A DNA stretch of 60,839 nt, taken from an uncultured Coprococcus sp. GTDB taxonomy: Bacteria > Bacillota > Clostridia > Lachnospirales > Lachnospiraceae. Below the pieces are notes generated by a model, which searched no databases, was not told the origin of the DNA, and worked only from the letters and a program-made list of their open reading frames with translations. Shown piece by piece: positions 47,193 through 55,290 of this stretch; positions within the stretch are counted from its first letter, which is position 1, and the number at the start of each line of letters is the position of its first letter. The translations under genes were made by a program, and so were the position numbers. The DNA is taken from assembly GCA_947626675.1 (NCBI GenBank), contig CANQTC010000015.1, positions 1 to 60,839 on the forward strand. Reading direction: 5' to 3'.

Positions 47193-48215
47193 TCACATTT
47201 TTCGCCTGTTTACAACCTTTTGATTTCTAACACCAATAACAATTCCTACCATTATTCCTGCTATAAGTCCTGCAATATGTGCCACATTATCGATTCCCTC
47301 TGAAACATATCCATTCACGATGGTAAGAGCCGATAATACAAGCAAATTCCACAGGGATATATCACTGACTCTTCCCCTGTTTAATATTGCAAGTATAATC
47401 ATTACACCCATAAGTCCGCATATAGCGCCGGAAGCGCCTCCTGCATACCTATATGTATGCCCCATATAACAGCTTATCAGTGATGCCGCAGATGCAACCA
47501 TTCCTGTAAAGACATATGCAAACAACATTTTCAGCCTTCCGACAAGATTTTCTATTCTTGCCCCAAGCGCAATCAGAATCGTCATATTACTTACAATATG
47601 CGTTATACTGAAATGGACAAACATCGCTGTAAATATCCGGTAATATTGATGATGATTGAATACCGCGTCCAAGTTATCCGCCAACGCTCTTACGACTGAT
47701 GATGTTCCGTACGGATTCATCGTCAGGGAGGACAGGATATAAATCACTATATTCGCAAGAACGAGGATTGGTGTAACCACACCAAATAGTTTTCTGATAT
47801 GGACACGATTCTTTTTCTTTTCAATATTTGTATTTTTATCTATCAGATAATACAGACCATCAAAGTCATCAGGCTGATTTTCAAAAACATATAATTTTCC
47901 ATAATCTTCGCTAAACAACCATACATTTTCAACATTCTCTACGATATCCATAACAATATCGTCAAACATACCGTCGGGTGTAATCAGAATGTTAAGCAAT
48001 TCAACTTTCATAGCCGTATTATTTGCTATATCAAAAATAACCTTATTATTAAAACCTTTTAACTTCTCAACAGTAAGACCGCGGCAGCTTCCTACAACAA
48101 TCACATATACCGTATTTTCAACAGTTCTTCCATATACATTATTACTGTTGGGATTCAGTTTTTTATAACCTTTATTTTCTAAATGTTTTATTATTTGTAT
48201 TATGTATTCCTGCAC
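47193..48215 (-). CDS. Rhomboid-family intramembrane serine protease with extra N-terminal domain
   Basis: 340 residues. A soluble N-terminal domain of about 140 residues precedes six or so transmembrane helices. The rhomboid catalytic dyad is Ser262 in AGGASGAICG and His313 in DNVAHIAGL. The L4-side HxxxN (His206, Asn210 in THIVSN) that stabilises the oxyanion is present, so it should be active. The N-terminal domain (VYVIVVGSCRGLTVEKL) is seen in some firmicute rhomboids but has no function I can name. The gene is separated by two bases from the upstream YbjQ/zinc-ribbon gene, indicating one transcript. Substrates are unknown; the TPR and coiled-coil proteins lack membrane segments. Confidence 0.9.
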   Translation of the reverse strand: MQEYIIQIIKHLENKGYKKLNPNSNNVYGRTVENTVYVIVVGSCRGLTVEKLKGFNNKVIFDIANNTAMKVELLNILITPDGMFDDIVMDIVENVENVWLFSEDYGKLYVFENQPDDFDGLYYLIDKNTNIEKKKNRVHIRKLFGVVTPILVLANIVIYILSSLTMNPYGTSSVVRALADNLDAVFNHHQYYRIFTAMFVHFSITHIVSNMTILIALGARIENLVGRLKMLFAYVFTGMVASAASLISCYMGHTYRYAGGASGAICGLMGVMIILAILNRGRVSDISLWNLLVLSALTIVNGYVSEGIDNVAHIAGLIAGIMVGIVIGVRNQKVVNRRKM

Positions 48216-48217
48216 TT

Positions 48218-49333
48218 TTATAATTCAAGAAACAGCTTTTCCACTTTCTCAATAACTGTATCTTTCATACTTCCTCTTATTTTTTCATATTGGATTCCCG
48301 ACTCCATAATCTCAAGCAACTGCATCCTGAGCTTTGCGTCTATATCCTTTATATACTTCATCAAAACATCTTTTATTTCAATGACAAACTCTTTGGTCTC
48401 CATCTCCGCAATCATCGGTTCATAATCAAATGAACGATTTTTTTTCATATCATCCTGTTTTCTATGACAGATTACACATTCTTCAGCGCCGCCTTCATTG
48501 ATATGGCCGCAATTGCATCTCCACACAAGTCCGTCTGCCTTATAAGCACCTACTGCATCCATACCGGCTTTTGCCTTAAGGGACTTCAACTTTGCAGGCG
48601 ATATCACAATATCAACCGATTCTGCACTACATAAATAGATTTCCCTTGAAGTAACATATTTTTTTATATATACTTTTGCCGATGAAATAAGCTTAATATA
48701 CTTTTCAGGCAACTTGCAGTCTATGTAATCTGATTGAATCGATGACAGATGCGTGTCATTGTTATCAAATGTAAAATCCACGCCTGTAAGTGTTGTTGCA
48801 TCACCATATAGATTTACAAATTCTATATCTGCTTTGACAGCCCTGATATCTTCATTATTATAACTATGAAACCATGCGGATATCTTCGTACCACTTCCCT
48901 CGGAAACGAGTACCAGTTTTACGGCTCTCGGCATAACTTCATCATAGTAATTGCTTACCAATACCTCTTTTTCTGTCAGGCCGCTTTTCGTCAGTTCCGA
49001 ACGATACTGTTTCTCAAGCTTTACAAGCGTACCGCTTGCCACAACAGCAGTCAGATTATTTGAATATTCTGCAACATTGGTTTGAAAGCCAATAACGGCA
49101 TTATATTCAGTTTTTCCAACCAGCTTCTTAAATGATTGAATCGTCTTATTCAAAATGCCATCCAGTTTCTCCTGATAAACCTCGCTTCTATCCGTTGCGA
49201 TATCAGCTATAGAAGTACCGAAATCTTTCAGGAAATTTGAATTTAATATGGTTTGCGTAAATCGATACTCCCCATACGCGACAATATCAAACCCCTCGAA
49301 ACTTGTTCCTGATGTAATCATAACACTCTTCAT
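48218..49333 (-). CDS. YbjQ-like domain protein with zinc ribbon
   Basis: 371 residues. The first 110 residues match the YbjQ/UPF0145 heavy-metal-binding-type fold (ITSGTSFEGFDIVAYG, FGTSIADIATDRSEVYQ, NAVIGFQTNVAEY, VVASGTLVKLE). Residues 110-265 are uncharacterised. Residues 271-292 form a RanBP2-type zinc finger (Cys273, Cys275, Cys286, Cys289 in a CxC-x10-CxxC layout). The C-terminal 80 residues are predicted helical. First gene of the MreB-like operon with its own promoter. YbjQ homologues have been tied to metal or membrane stress; whether this applies here is inference. No signal peptide. Confidence 0.82.
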   Translation of the reverse strand: MKSVMITSGTSFEGFDIVAYGEYRFTQTILNSNFLKDFGTSIADIATDRSEVYQEKLDGILNKTIQSFKKLVGKTEYNAVIGFQTNVAEYSNNLTAVVASGTLVKLEKQYRSELTKSGLTEKEVLVSNYYDEVMPRAVKLVLVSEGSGTKISAWFHSYNNEDIRAVKADIEFVNLYGDATTLTGVDFTFDNNDTHLSSIQSDYIDCKLPEKYIKLISSAKVYIKKYVTSREIYLCSAESVDIVISPAKLKSLKAKAGMDAVGAYKADGLVWRCNCGHINEGGAEECVICHRKQDDMKKNRSFDYEPMIAEMETKEFVIEIKDVLMKYIKDIDAKLRMQLLEIMESGIQYEKIRGSMKDTVIEKVEKLFLEL

Positions 49334-49414
49334 TTCTATCCCTCCATCGATGATATTTGCTCATGTCCATACATAATAACTGCACGCCTTTCGCAACTAA
49401 TCGTCCATATAGAA

Positions 49415-49443
49415 ATTGTACCACATCAGTCCCTATTAGACAA
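49415..49443 (-). promoter_or_regulatory. Promoter of the YbjQ-rhomboid-TPR-coiled coil-MreB operon
   Basis: TTGTCT (49438-49443, minus strand) and TACAAT (49415-49420) are 17 bases apart with an extended TG just upstream of the -10. The predicted leader is about 75 bases to the ATG at 49333. Confidence 0.65.
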
Positions 49444-49507
49444 ATATTTTTTGTGAATTTTTCATCAAAAACAGTTTCATTTTTGTTTATTATTTTTTGG
49501 TATATTT

Positions 49508-50020
49508 TTATCGCTTTTTGAACTTTAGCGGTTCTTTATTAATATAGGTATTAAAACTGTATTTCAAATCATTACTAAATCTGTATTCCCCCTGATTTTC
49601 TATTTCCCAGCTATTTTCTGCATCAAGATTTTCAATAAAAGCATCCGCTTCATACGACTTATATATTTTCGTAATATATGCTTTATCGCAATAGGGTATC
49701 AGCTCGTCATATACCGTCTGACCGCCGATAATAAATATATCGTCTGTATCATAATCTTGCAGCAGCTCCATCAGTTCTTCTATCGAATGGACAACCGTCG
49801 CCCCCTCTATCATATATGCTTTATTTCTGCTCAATATGATATTCGTTCTTCCTGTCAACGGTTTTGAATGAGGAAATTCTTCAAGCGTCTTCCTTCCCAA
49901 AACAACTACATGTCCCATCGTTGTCGCTTTAAAATTTTTCTGGTCTTCCGATATTCTCGCAAGGAGCTTTCCTTTATATCCTATTCCCCAATTTTCATCT
50001 ACCGCCGCTATCAATTTCAT
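49508..50020 (-). CDS. folA: Dihydrofolate reductase
   Basis: It reduces dihydrofolate to tetrahydrofolate with NADPH, recycling the folate that thymidylate synthase oxidises. The 170 residues show the usual N-terminal MKLIAAVDENWGIGYKGKL, the VVLGRKTLEEFP motif, TNIILSRN and the IFIIGGQTVYDELIPYCDKAYIT region with GG and Tyr for NADPH binding. It lies 27 bases after thyA, the standard pair. Confidence 0.97.
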   Translation of the reverse strand: MKLIAAVDENWGIGYKGKLLARISEDQKNFKATTMGHVVVLGRKTLEEFPHSKPLTGRTNIILSRNKAYMIEGATVVHSIEELMELLQDYDTDDIFIIGGQTVYDELIPYCDKAYITKIYKSYEADAFIENLDAENSWEIENQGEYRFSNDLKYSFNTYINKEPLKFKKR

Positions 50021-50047
50021 AATATAAAATCCTCCCCTAATGCCTTA

Positions 50048-50878
50048 TTACACCGCTACCGGTATATTTTTAATCTGCGGCCCTGCTTCATAATCTGTAA
50101 TTGAAAAATCATCCAATGTAAATTTATAGAAATCTTTTATATCCGGATTCATCGTGAATACAGGCGCTTTAAATGTAGGTCTTTCTATCAGTTCTTTCAC
50201 AATCGGTATATGTCTGTCATATATGTGCGCATCTGCAATTACATGAACAAGTTCGCCCGGTTGAAAGCCTGTAACCTGTGCTATCATATGTACAAGTACT
50301 GCATATTGAACTACATTCCAGTTATTTGCCGTAAGTACATCCTGTGAACGTTGGTTCAGTATGGCATTTAATTTATCATCTGTTACATTAAATGTCATGC
50401 TGTATGCACAAGGGTATAAATTCATCTCATGCAAATCCTGATGCACATAAATATTCGTCATCATCCTTCTGCTGTAAGGATTGTTTTTCAAATCATAGAT
50501 GAGCCTGTCTACCTGGTCCATCATTCCCTCCTGATACTGATGCTTAATCCCAAGCTGATAGCCATATGCCTTTCCTATCGAGCCATCCTCATCAGCCCAG
50601 CTATCCCATATATGACTTTTTAAATCATGCACATTATTTGATTTTTTCTGCCATATCCAAAGCAGCTCATCAATAGCCGATTTTACATAAGTTTTTCTAA
50701 GTGTTATCGCAGGAAATTCTTTTGATAAATCATATCTGTTTACAATGCCAAATCTTTTTATAGTATATGCTGCGCTTCCGTCCTCCCATTTCGGGCGTAC
50801 CTTTTCCCCTTCTGTACTATATCCGTTATCAATAATATCTCTGCACATATTGATAAATATATCATCTGCCAAACTCAT
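50048..50878 (-). CDS. thyA: Thymidylate synthase
   Basis: It makes dTMP from dUMP with methylene-tetrahydrofolate. The 276 residues keep Cys157 in NLYPCAYSMTF and QRSQDVLTANNWNVVQYAVL, and an Asp/His/Tyr block HVIADAHIYDRHI for dUMP binding. The usual 'PCH' after the nucleophile reads PCA and the 'GLPFN' loop reads NNWN, so it belongs to a divergent ThyA branch but appears active. Paired with folA. The region 50879-51151 upstream holds possible promoters (for example TTGTAC at 50963-50968 and TAAAAT at 50941-50946, minus strand, 16 bases apart). Confidence 0.93.
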   Translation of the reverse strand: MSLADDIFINMCRDIIDNGYSTEGEKVRPKWEDGSAAYTIKRFGIVNRYDLSKEFPAITLRKTYVKSAIDELLWIWQKKSNNVHDLKSHIWDSWADEDGSIGKAYGYQLGIKHQYQEGMMDQVDRLIYDLKNNPYSRRMMTNIYVHQDLHEMNLYPCAYSMTFNVTDDKLNAILNQRSQDVLTANNWNVVQYAVLVHMIAQVTGFQPGELVHVIADAHIYDRHIPIVKELIERPTFKAPVFTMNPDIKDFYKFTLDDFSITDYEAGPQIKNIPVAV

Positions 50879-51151
50879 AATGCTCTCTGTCTCCTTATAA
50901 ATTATCTGTTGTCATTCGCTGCGAAACCATTCTGTTCTATATTTTATAAGTTTCGCAATAAAGTACAATATACTATTTATTCAATATACCATACTCCTTC
51001 TTATATACGCAATTAATAAGTTACCGGCATACGATAAATTTTACACTTTCTTCACTTTTTTTAACATTCATGACACCAATCCATCCTTTTATTACATTCA
51101 TAATTTTTTCCGCACACATCATGTATGATGGTTAAAAACGCGGAGGAAAGG

Positions 51152-51577
51152 ATGGGCGGGAGCATGCTCAACAACAGTACAAATCCATTACCGGGACTGC
51201 TCAGATATTATAGAATCAAGCTGGGATTTACGCAACGTGAGGTTGCAAATAAGCTGGGTATGTCACGTTCAGGATATGCCAATTATGAAGAAGGAAGATG
51301 TCTGCCTAATATCGAACAGGTCATGATTTTATCAGAATTTTTAGAACATGATTTATTATTCGCCTATAGCATATCGGCGCAGCATCAAAAAAATACTGCC
51401 AAGTGTAATTATAATAAAGTGTATGAAAACAGCTCTTATGTACCGAGTGCGCTTGCCAATTCAACGGCTACCGAATTTATGCAATTATTTAAAGCGATGG
51501 AGCCTAAGGAACAGGAAGTTATCAAAAAATATATGTATAAAAAGAAAGGCGGTCATGAAAATGACGAACGGATATAA
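51152..51577 (+). CDS. XRE-family helix-turn-helix regulator, first of an overlapping pair
   Basis: About 141 residues. An N-terminal Cro/CI-type HTH spans LRYYRIKLGFTQREVANKLG and MSRSGYANYEEGRCLPNIEQV; the rest is a short dimerisation or sensing tail. The start is uncertain. GGAGG sits 5 bases before the ATG at 51152; ATGs at 51125 and 51164 are also in frame. It overlaps the next regulator gene by 23 bases and is one of only three genes on the plus strand. Target genes are unknown; thyA (divergent) is a candidate only by position. Confidence 0.85.
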   Translation: MGGSMLNNSTNPLPGLLRYYRIKLGFTQREVANKLGMSRSGYANYEEGRCLPNIEQVMILSEFLEHDLLFAYSISAQHQKNTAKCNYNKVYENSSYVPSALANSTATEFMQLFKAMEPKEQEVIKKYMYKKKGGHENDERI

Positions 51578-51968
51578 AAAAGATAAAAAAGCAAATCATC
51601 TTAGTACTGCCATACGCACCCTTCGATATAATCGCAATATGCGGCAATCTGCTATTGCGAAAGCACTTGGAATATCCGTAGCGGCATACTCCCATTATGA
51701 GTGCGGCATCCGTATACCTGATATTAAGACTTTATTAAAACTTTCATATCTTCATAATATCAACATCAATCATCTGGTATTTCTCGCCTGCATGGATATT
51801 GCTGACGACAAAGTAATATCCTCTGAAGATATCTATGACATATTTGCAGCCGGATTTACCCTTCCCGAAGATGAACTGGAACTTCTTATGAATTATCGTC
51901 GTTCTTCTGAACGATTCAGAAACGATATATTACTCTTTAGTCAGGCAGCCTATGAATGTTCCATATAA
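51555..51968 (+). CDS. XRE-family helix-turn-helix regulator, second of an overlapping pair
   Basis: A 137-residue regulator that begins inside the end of the first one (ATG 51555, AAAGGCGG just upstream; a second ATG lies at 51561). Its HTH (IRTLRYNRNMRQSAIAKALG, ISVAAYSHYECGIRIPDI) has the same spacing as the first regulator, so the pair probably arose by duplication. The C-terminal part contains LPEDELELLMNYR and is otherwise unknown. It ends one base before the convergent YhcC-type gene. The reading frame runs upstream to 51348, but no ribosome site supports an earlier start. Confidence 0.83.
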   Translation: MKMTNGYKKDKKANHLSTAIRTLRYNRNMRQSAIAKALGISVAAYSHYECGIRIPDIKTLLKLSYLHNININHLVFLACMDIADDKVISSEDIYDIFAAGFTLPEDELELLMNYRRSSERFRNDILLFSQAAYECSI

Positions 51969-52847
51969 TTATGCTTTTTCAATCTGCTGCCTGATATAGT
52001 TTAATGTTCTTTTCTTATCGGCACTCCAAAGAGGCGCTATCAGTATGGACTTCGGCCCGTCCCCCGTTATCCTATGGATAACCATATCGCTGCGAACCTG
52101 CTTTATGCAATCAATCAGAATATCTGTATATTCCTCAAGTGATAGTACCTCAAATGCGTTGCTTTCATACATTCCGGCAAGCTTTGTTCCTCTCAGCACA
52201 TGAAGGAGCTGGAATTTTATACCATCAGCGCCGCTGTCCGATATGTATTTTGCTGTAGCCATCATGTCCGCTTTTGTTTCATATGGCAGACCGATAATCA
52301 TATGTACTACAATATGTGCAGGTATCGTTTTTAACTTTTTGATGGCAGCATCATAGACATCAAGCGTATAGCATCTGTTTATCAGCTTTGCTGTATCTTC
52401 ATGTATCGTCTGAAGTCCAAGTTCTACCCACAGCGGCTTTTTTGCCGATATCTCCAACAGCAGCGCCATTACTTCGTCTCCCAGACAGTCCGGTCTTGTA
52501 GCAATATCTATCGCCGCAATCTCAGGATTATCTGCTGCTTCCATAAATTTGCTTCTTAAACGGTCCATCTCTCCATAAGTATTTGTAAATGACTGAAAGT
52601 ATGCAATATATTTTGTACATTTCGTTTTCCCTGCTATACGAAGTTTCTCTTTTTTTATCTGGAGCGAAACAGGAGCATCTGCATTTCCGCCAAAATCCCC
52701 TGAGCCTTTTGTACTGCAAAATATGCAGCCGCCCACACCGGCTGTACCATCTCTGTTTGGACAGGTACATCCGGCATTCAATGATAATTTATACAATTTT
52801 TCACCAAACGTATCTTTGATATAATCATTTACCGTATATATCTTCAT
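51969..52847 (-). CDS. yhcC: YhcC-type (TIGR01212) radical SAM protein
   Basis: A 292-residue cytoplasmic radical SAM protein of unknown substrate. The cluster cysteines are in AGCTCPNRDGTAGVGGCIFC (Cys27 or Cys29 with Cys41 and Cys44), the wide-spaced motif typical of this family. ATRPDCLGDEVMALL, GLQTIHEDTAKLINR and HMIIGLPYET follow. It comes 3 bases after the HAD phosphatase gene in an operon that starts with the CBS pyrophosphatase. Confidence 0.93.
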   Translation of the reverse strand: MKIYTVNDYIKDTFGEKLYKLSLNAGCTCPNRDGTAGVGGCIFCSTKGSGDFGGNADAPVSLQIKKEKLRIAGKTKCTKYIAYFQSFTNTYGEMDRLRSKFMEAADNPEIAAIDIATRPDCLGDEVMALLLEISAKKPLWVELGLQTIHEDTAKLINRCYTLDVYDAAIKKLKTIPAHIVVHMIIGLPYETKADMMATAKYISDSGADGIKFQLLHVLRGTKLAGMYESNAFEVLSLEEYTDILIDCIKQVRSDMVIHRITGDGPKSILIAPLWSADKKRTLNYIRQQIEKA

Positions 52848-52850
52848 CCG

Positions 52851-53504
52851 CTATTCCATCACAAAGTCTAAAATCTCAGACGGTTTATCAACGAGTACAG
52901 AAGCGCCATTTTCTTTCAGGAAGTTTCTGTCTCGAAATCCCCATGTTACCGATATGCAATCCAGTCCACTATTTTTTGCTGTAGCAATATCAACGTCTGA
53001 ATCGCCTACATAAACTGCATTTTCCGGATTGATACCAAGCTCTTTCACAGCCTCATACACTGTATCAGGCGCCGGTTTTTTCGCCACATTTGCCGACTCT
53101 CCGATTGCCACTTTTATATAGCCGCAAAAAAAATGTTTATTCAGCCCTTTCACGCCCATGTCATATTTGTTGGACACGATACCCATTGATATTCCTCTCT
53201 TTTGAAGCTTATCGAGCAAATCCATAATGCCGTCATATGGTCTTGTTTTATTCATCATATTGTTTAAGTAATATTGCCTGAATGTGCCAAACACTTTATC
53301 AACATCTTCCTTATCGGTATTTTCCGGAACTGCACGTTCTATCAGTTTTCTTATCCCATTGCCTACAAACATGCGAACCTCTTCAATACTCCTTTTTCCA
53401 TATCCATGCAAAGCAAGTGCATAATTCACACTGTCAGCCAAATCTTCCAGCGTGTTAAGCAGTGTGCCATCCAAATCAAAAATTACTGCTGAATATTTTT
53501 TCAT
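52851..53504 (-). CDS. gph: HAD-family phosphatase, phosphoglycolate phosphatase-like
   Basis: 217 residues with the HAD motifs FDLDGTLLNT (nucleophile Asp10, Asp12), SMGIVSNKYD (motif II), AKKPAPDTVYEAV (motif III Lys) and YVGDSDVDIATAKNSG (motif IV). Such enzymes hydrolyse phosphoglycolate or similar small phosphates (Gph/PpaX class). A pyrophosphatase (PpaX) role is also possible, and the adjacent CBS inorganic pyrophosphatase keeps that option open. It is 16 bases after that gene. Confidence 0.9.
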   Translation of the reverse strand: MKKYSAVIFDLDGTLLNTLEDLADSVNYALALHGYGKRSIEEVRMFVGNGIRKLIERAVPENTDKEDVDKVFGTFRQYYLNNMMNKTRPYDGIMDLLDKLQKRGISMGIVSNKYDMGVKGLNKHFFCGYIKVAIGESANVAKKPAPDTVYEAVKELGINPENAVYVGDSDVDIATAKNSGLDCISVTWGFRDRNFLKENGASVLVDKPSEILDFVME

Positions 53505-53520
53505 GTTCTTTCATCTCCCA

Positions 53521-55167
53521 TTATTGTTCATGGCTGGCTTTGATTAATGCAGGAACGATTTGTTTCTTTCTCGAAACCACACCGGATAAATATGCATATC
53601 CCGAATCAAACTCCATTCCAAATGCTTTTTCACATAAAACACTTGCTTTTTCGCCTGAACATAAAACGCCTGAACCTTCGTCCAAAATATTTGTCATGAC
53701 AAATATAATGATATCGCAGTCAGGCTCTTTATATGAAACAAGATATTGCTCCATCTGATTTTTTATATCATTCAGTTCATTTACATTGATTGAATTAATC
53801 TGCCCGATACATACTTTCATATCGCCGATATCGAATTTCTTAAAATCCTGATGCAATATCTCATCCATCGTTTTACCTTTCAGATTGCTCCCTGCACCAA
53901 ACATCTCCATAGCAAATTGATTAATATCAATCCCGGCAATCCCGGCAAGCGCTTCAGCGATTGCTTTATCAATTGCAGTACATGTAGGTGACTTGAAAAC
54001 AAGCGTATCCGATAATATGGCGGCGCAAAGAATACCTGCTGTCGCTTTATCCGGTATGACACCCTTCTCCTGATACATCTGATATACAATCGTTGCTGTA
54101 CATCCAAGCGGCTGGTTTCTGAAATATACCGGTGACATCGTTTCTATATTCGCAATTCTGTGATGGTCAATAATTTCACATATTTCAGCTTTATCAATCC
54201 CTGCTACTGATTGCGTTCTCTCATTGTGGTCCACCAATATCAACTGTTTCTTTCTTGCGTTAATAAAATTACGTCTTGATACAAGTCCCTTGTAATTTCC
54301 ATTTTCATCTGTTACAGGGAAATACCGCACCCTCGTCTTTGACATGATATTCTGCAGTGAGTCTACTGTATCATCTTCATAAAATGTCATAATATTATCT
54401 TTTACCATGAAATACTTTATCGGTATACTCTGCCCCATCAGTCTTGCAACTTTATAGGTATCATTTTTTGTGATGACGACTGCACAGTCATTTTCCTTTG
54501 CAAGTCTGATGACTTCATCCGAAACCTTTTCTACCAGACAGGCGATAATCATGGATGCGCCCTGTTTAATGGCCGCAATCTGCGCTGTTTCCCTGTCGCT
54601 TAGTATCACAATATCATTCTCATGGATACACTGTTCCATCAGCTCTATGTGGGCAGTACCTACTACTACTTTTCCATCTGCAACATAAGAGTGTGCATTT
54701 CCACATATCAGCTTTCCCTCTATCGTTTCAACAATCTGACCATATCTTGTTCTTGATGTATGTAATACATTATCATTTTTTTCAAGCATATATGCTTCTG
54801 CGATATCTCCTACCGTAACGATTCCTTTAATCTTTCCACGCTCAATAACCGGAAGCGTTGTCGCATCATTATTCTGCATAAACTCAAATGCCTGCTTCAT
54901 AGTGATATCGCCTGAAACACCCTCTACCAGTCTGTATGCAATATCTTTTACCTGTATATTGACATCACTTACAAGTTCAGGCGCTTTAACGCCAAAGTAA
55001 TCAAGTACAAATTCCGTCTCTTTATTGATATTTCCTGCTCTTTTCGGTATATATTTATGCTCCTCCATATTCTTTAAATTGGCATATGCTATGGCTGAAC
55101 ATATTGAATCTGTATCAGGATTTTTATGACCTATCACAAATATTTCGTCTTTCGGAACATTATGCAT
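53521..55167 (-). CDS. CBS-domain manganese-dependent inorganic pyrophosphatase
   Basis: It hydrolyses pyrophosphate to phosphate. 548 residues: DHH domain with FVIGHKNPDTDSICSA (His14, Asp18, Asp20), then an inserted regulatory block from about 73 to 300 with two CBS domains around a DRTGG-like domain, then DHNE (313-316), the DHH of IDHHRIAN (334-336) and the DHHA2 C-terminal domain. The CBS/DRTGG insert marks the family-II enzymes inhibited by AMP and activated by ATP or diadenosine polyphosphates in Clostridia. A GGAGGG site precedes the ATG. Confidence 0.93.
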   Translation of the reverse strand: MHNVPKDEIFVIGHKNPDTDSICSAIAYANLKNMEEHKYIPKRAGNINKETEFVLDYFGVKAPELVSDVNIQVKDIAYRLVEGVSGDITMKQAFEFMQNNDATTLPVIERGKIKGIVTVGDIAEAYMLEKNDNVLHTSRTRYGQIVETIEGKLICGNAHSYVADGKVVVGTAHIELMEQCIHENDIVILSDRETAQIAAIKQGASMIIACLVEKVSDEVIRLAKENDCAVVITKNDTYKVARLMGQSIPIKYFMVKDNIMTFYEDDTVDSLQNIMSKTRVRYFPVTDENGNYKGLVSRRNFINARKKQLILVDHNERTQSVAGIDKAEICEIIDHHRIANIETMSPVYFRNQPLGCTATIVYQMYQEKGVIPDKATAGILCAAILSDTLVFKSPTCTAIDKAIAEALAGIAGIDINQFAMEMFGAGSNLKGKTMDEILHQDFKKFDIGDMKVCIGQINSINVNELNDIKNQMEQYLVSYKEPDCDIIIFVMTNILDEGSGVLCSGEKASVLCEKAFGMEFDSGYAYLSGVVSRKKQIVPALIKASHEQ

Positions 55168-55220
55168 CCGTTATCCCTCCATGCCTTCTCTAATATTTCA
55201 TTTTTCACCTGCGCACAGCA

Positions 55221-55252
55221 AAGGGCAAAGTGAAAAACTCCACTCTGCCCTT
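55221..55252 (-). terminator. Stem-loop after carB
   Basis: Arms 55221-55232 and 55241-55252 form a 12-bp stem with one mismatch, 38 bases after the carB stop. The minus-strand tail (TTTGCTGTG) is short, so termination may be partial. The CBS pyrophosphatase gene lies downstream. Confidence 0.6.
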
Positions 55253-55290
55253 AATCTAACATAATTTAGTAAATCATTCAATGCTTTGCC

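Noticed and set aside
51348..51554. Upstream extension of the second XRE regulator
   Set aside because: No ribosome site, it overlaps the first regulator in another frame, and its composition is not protein-like.
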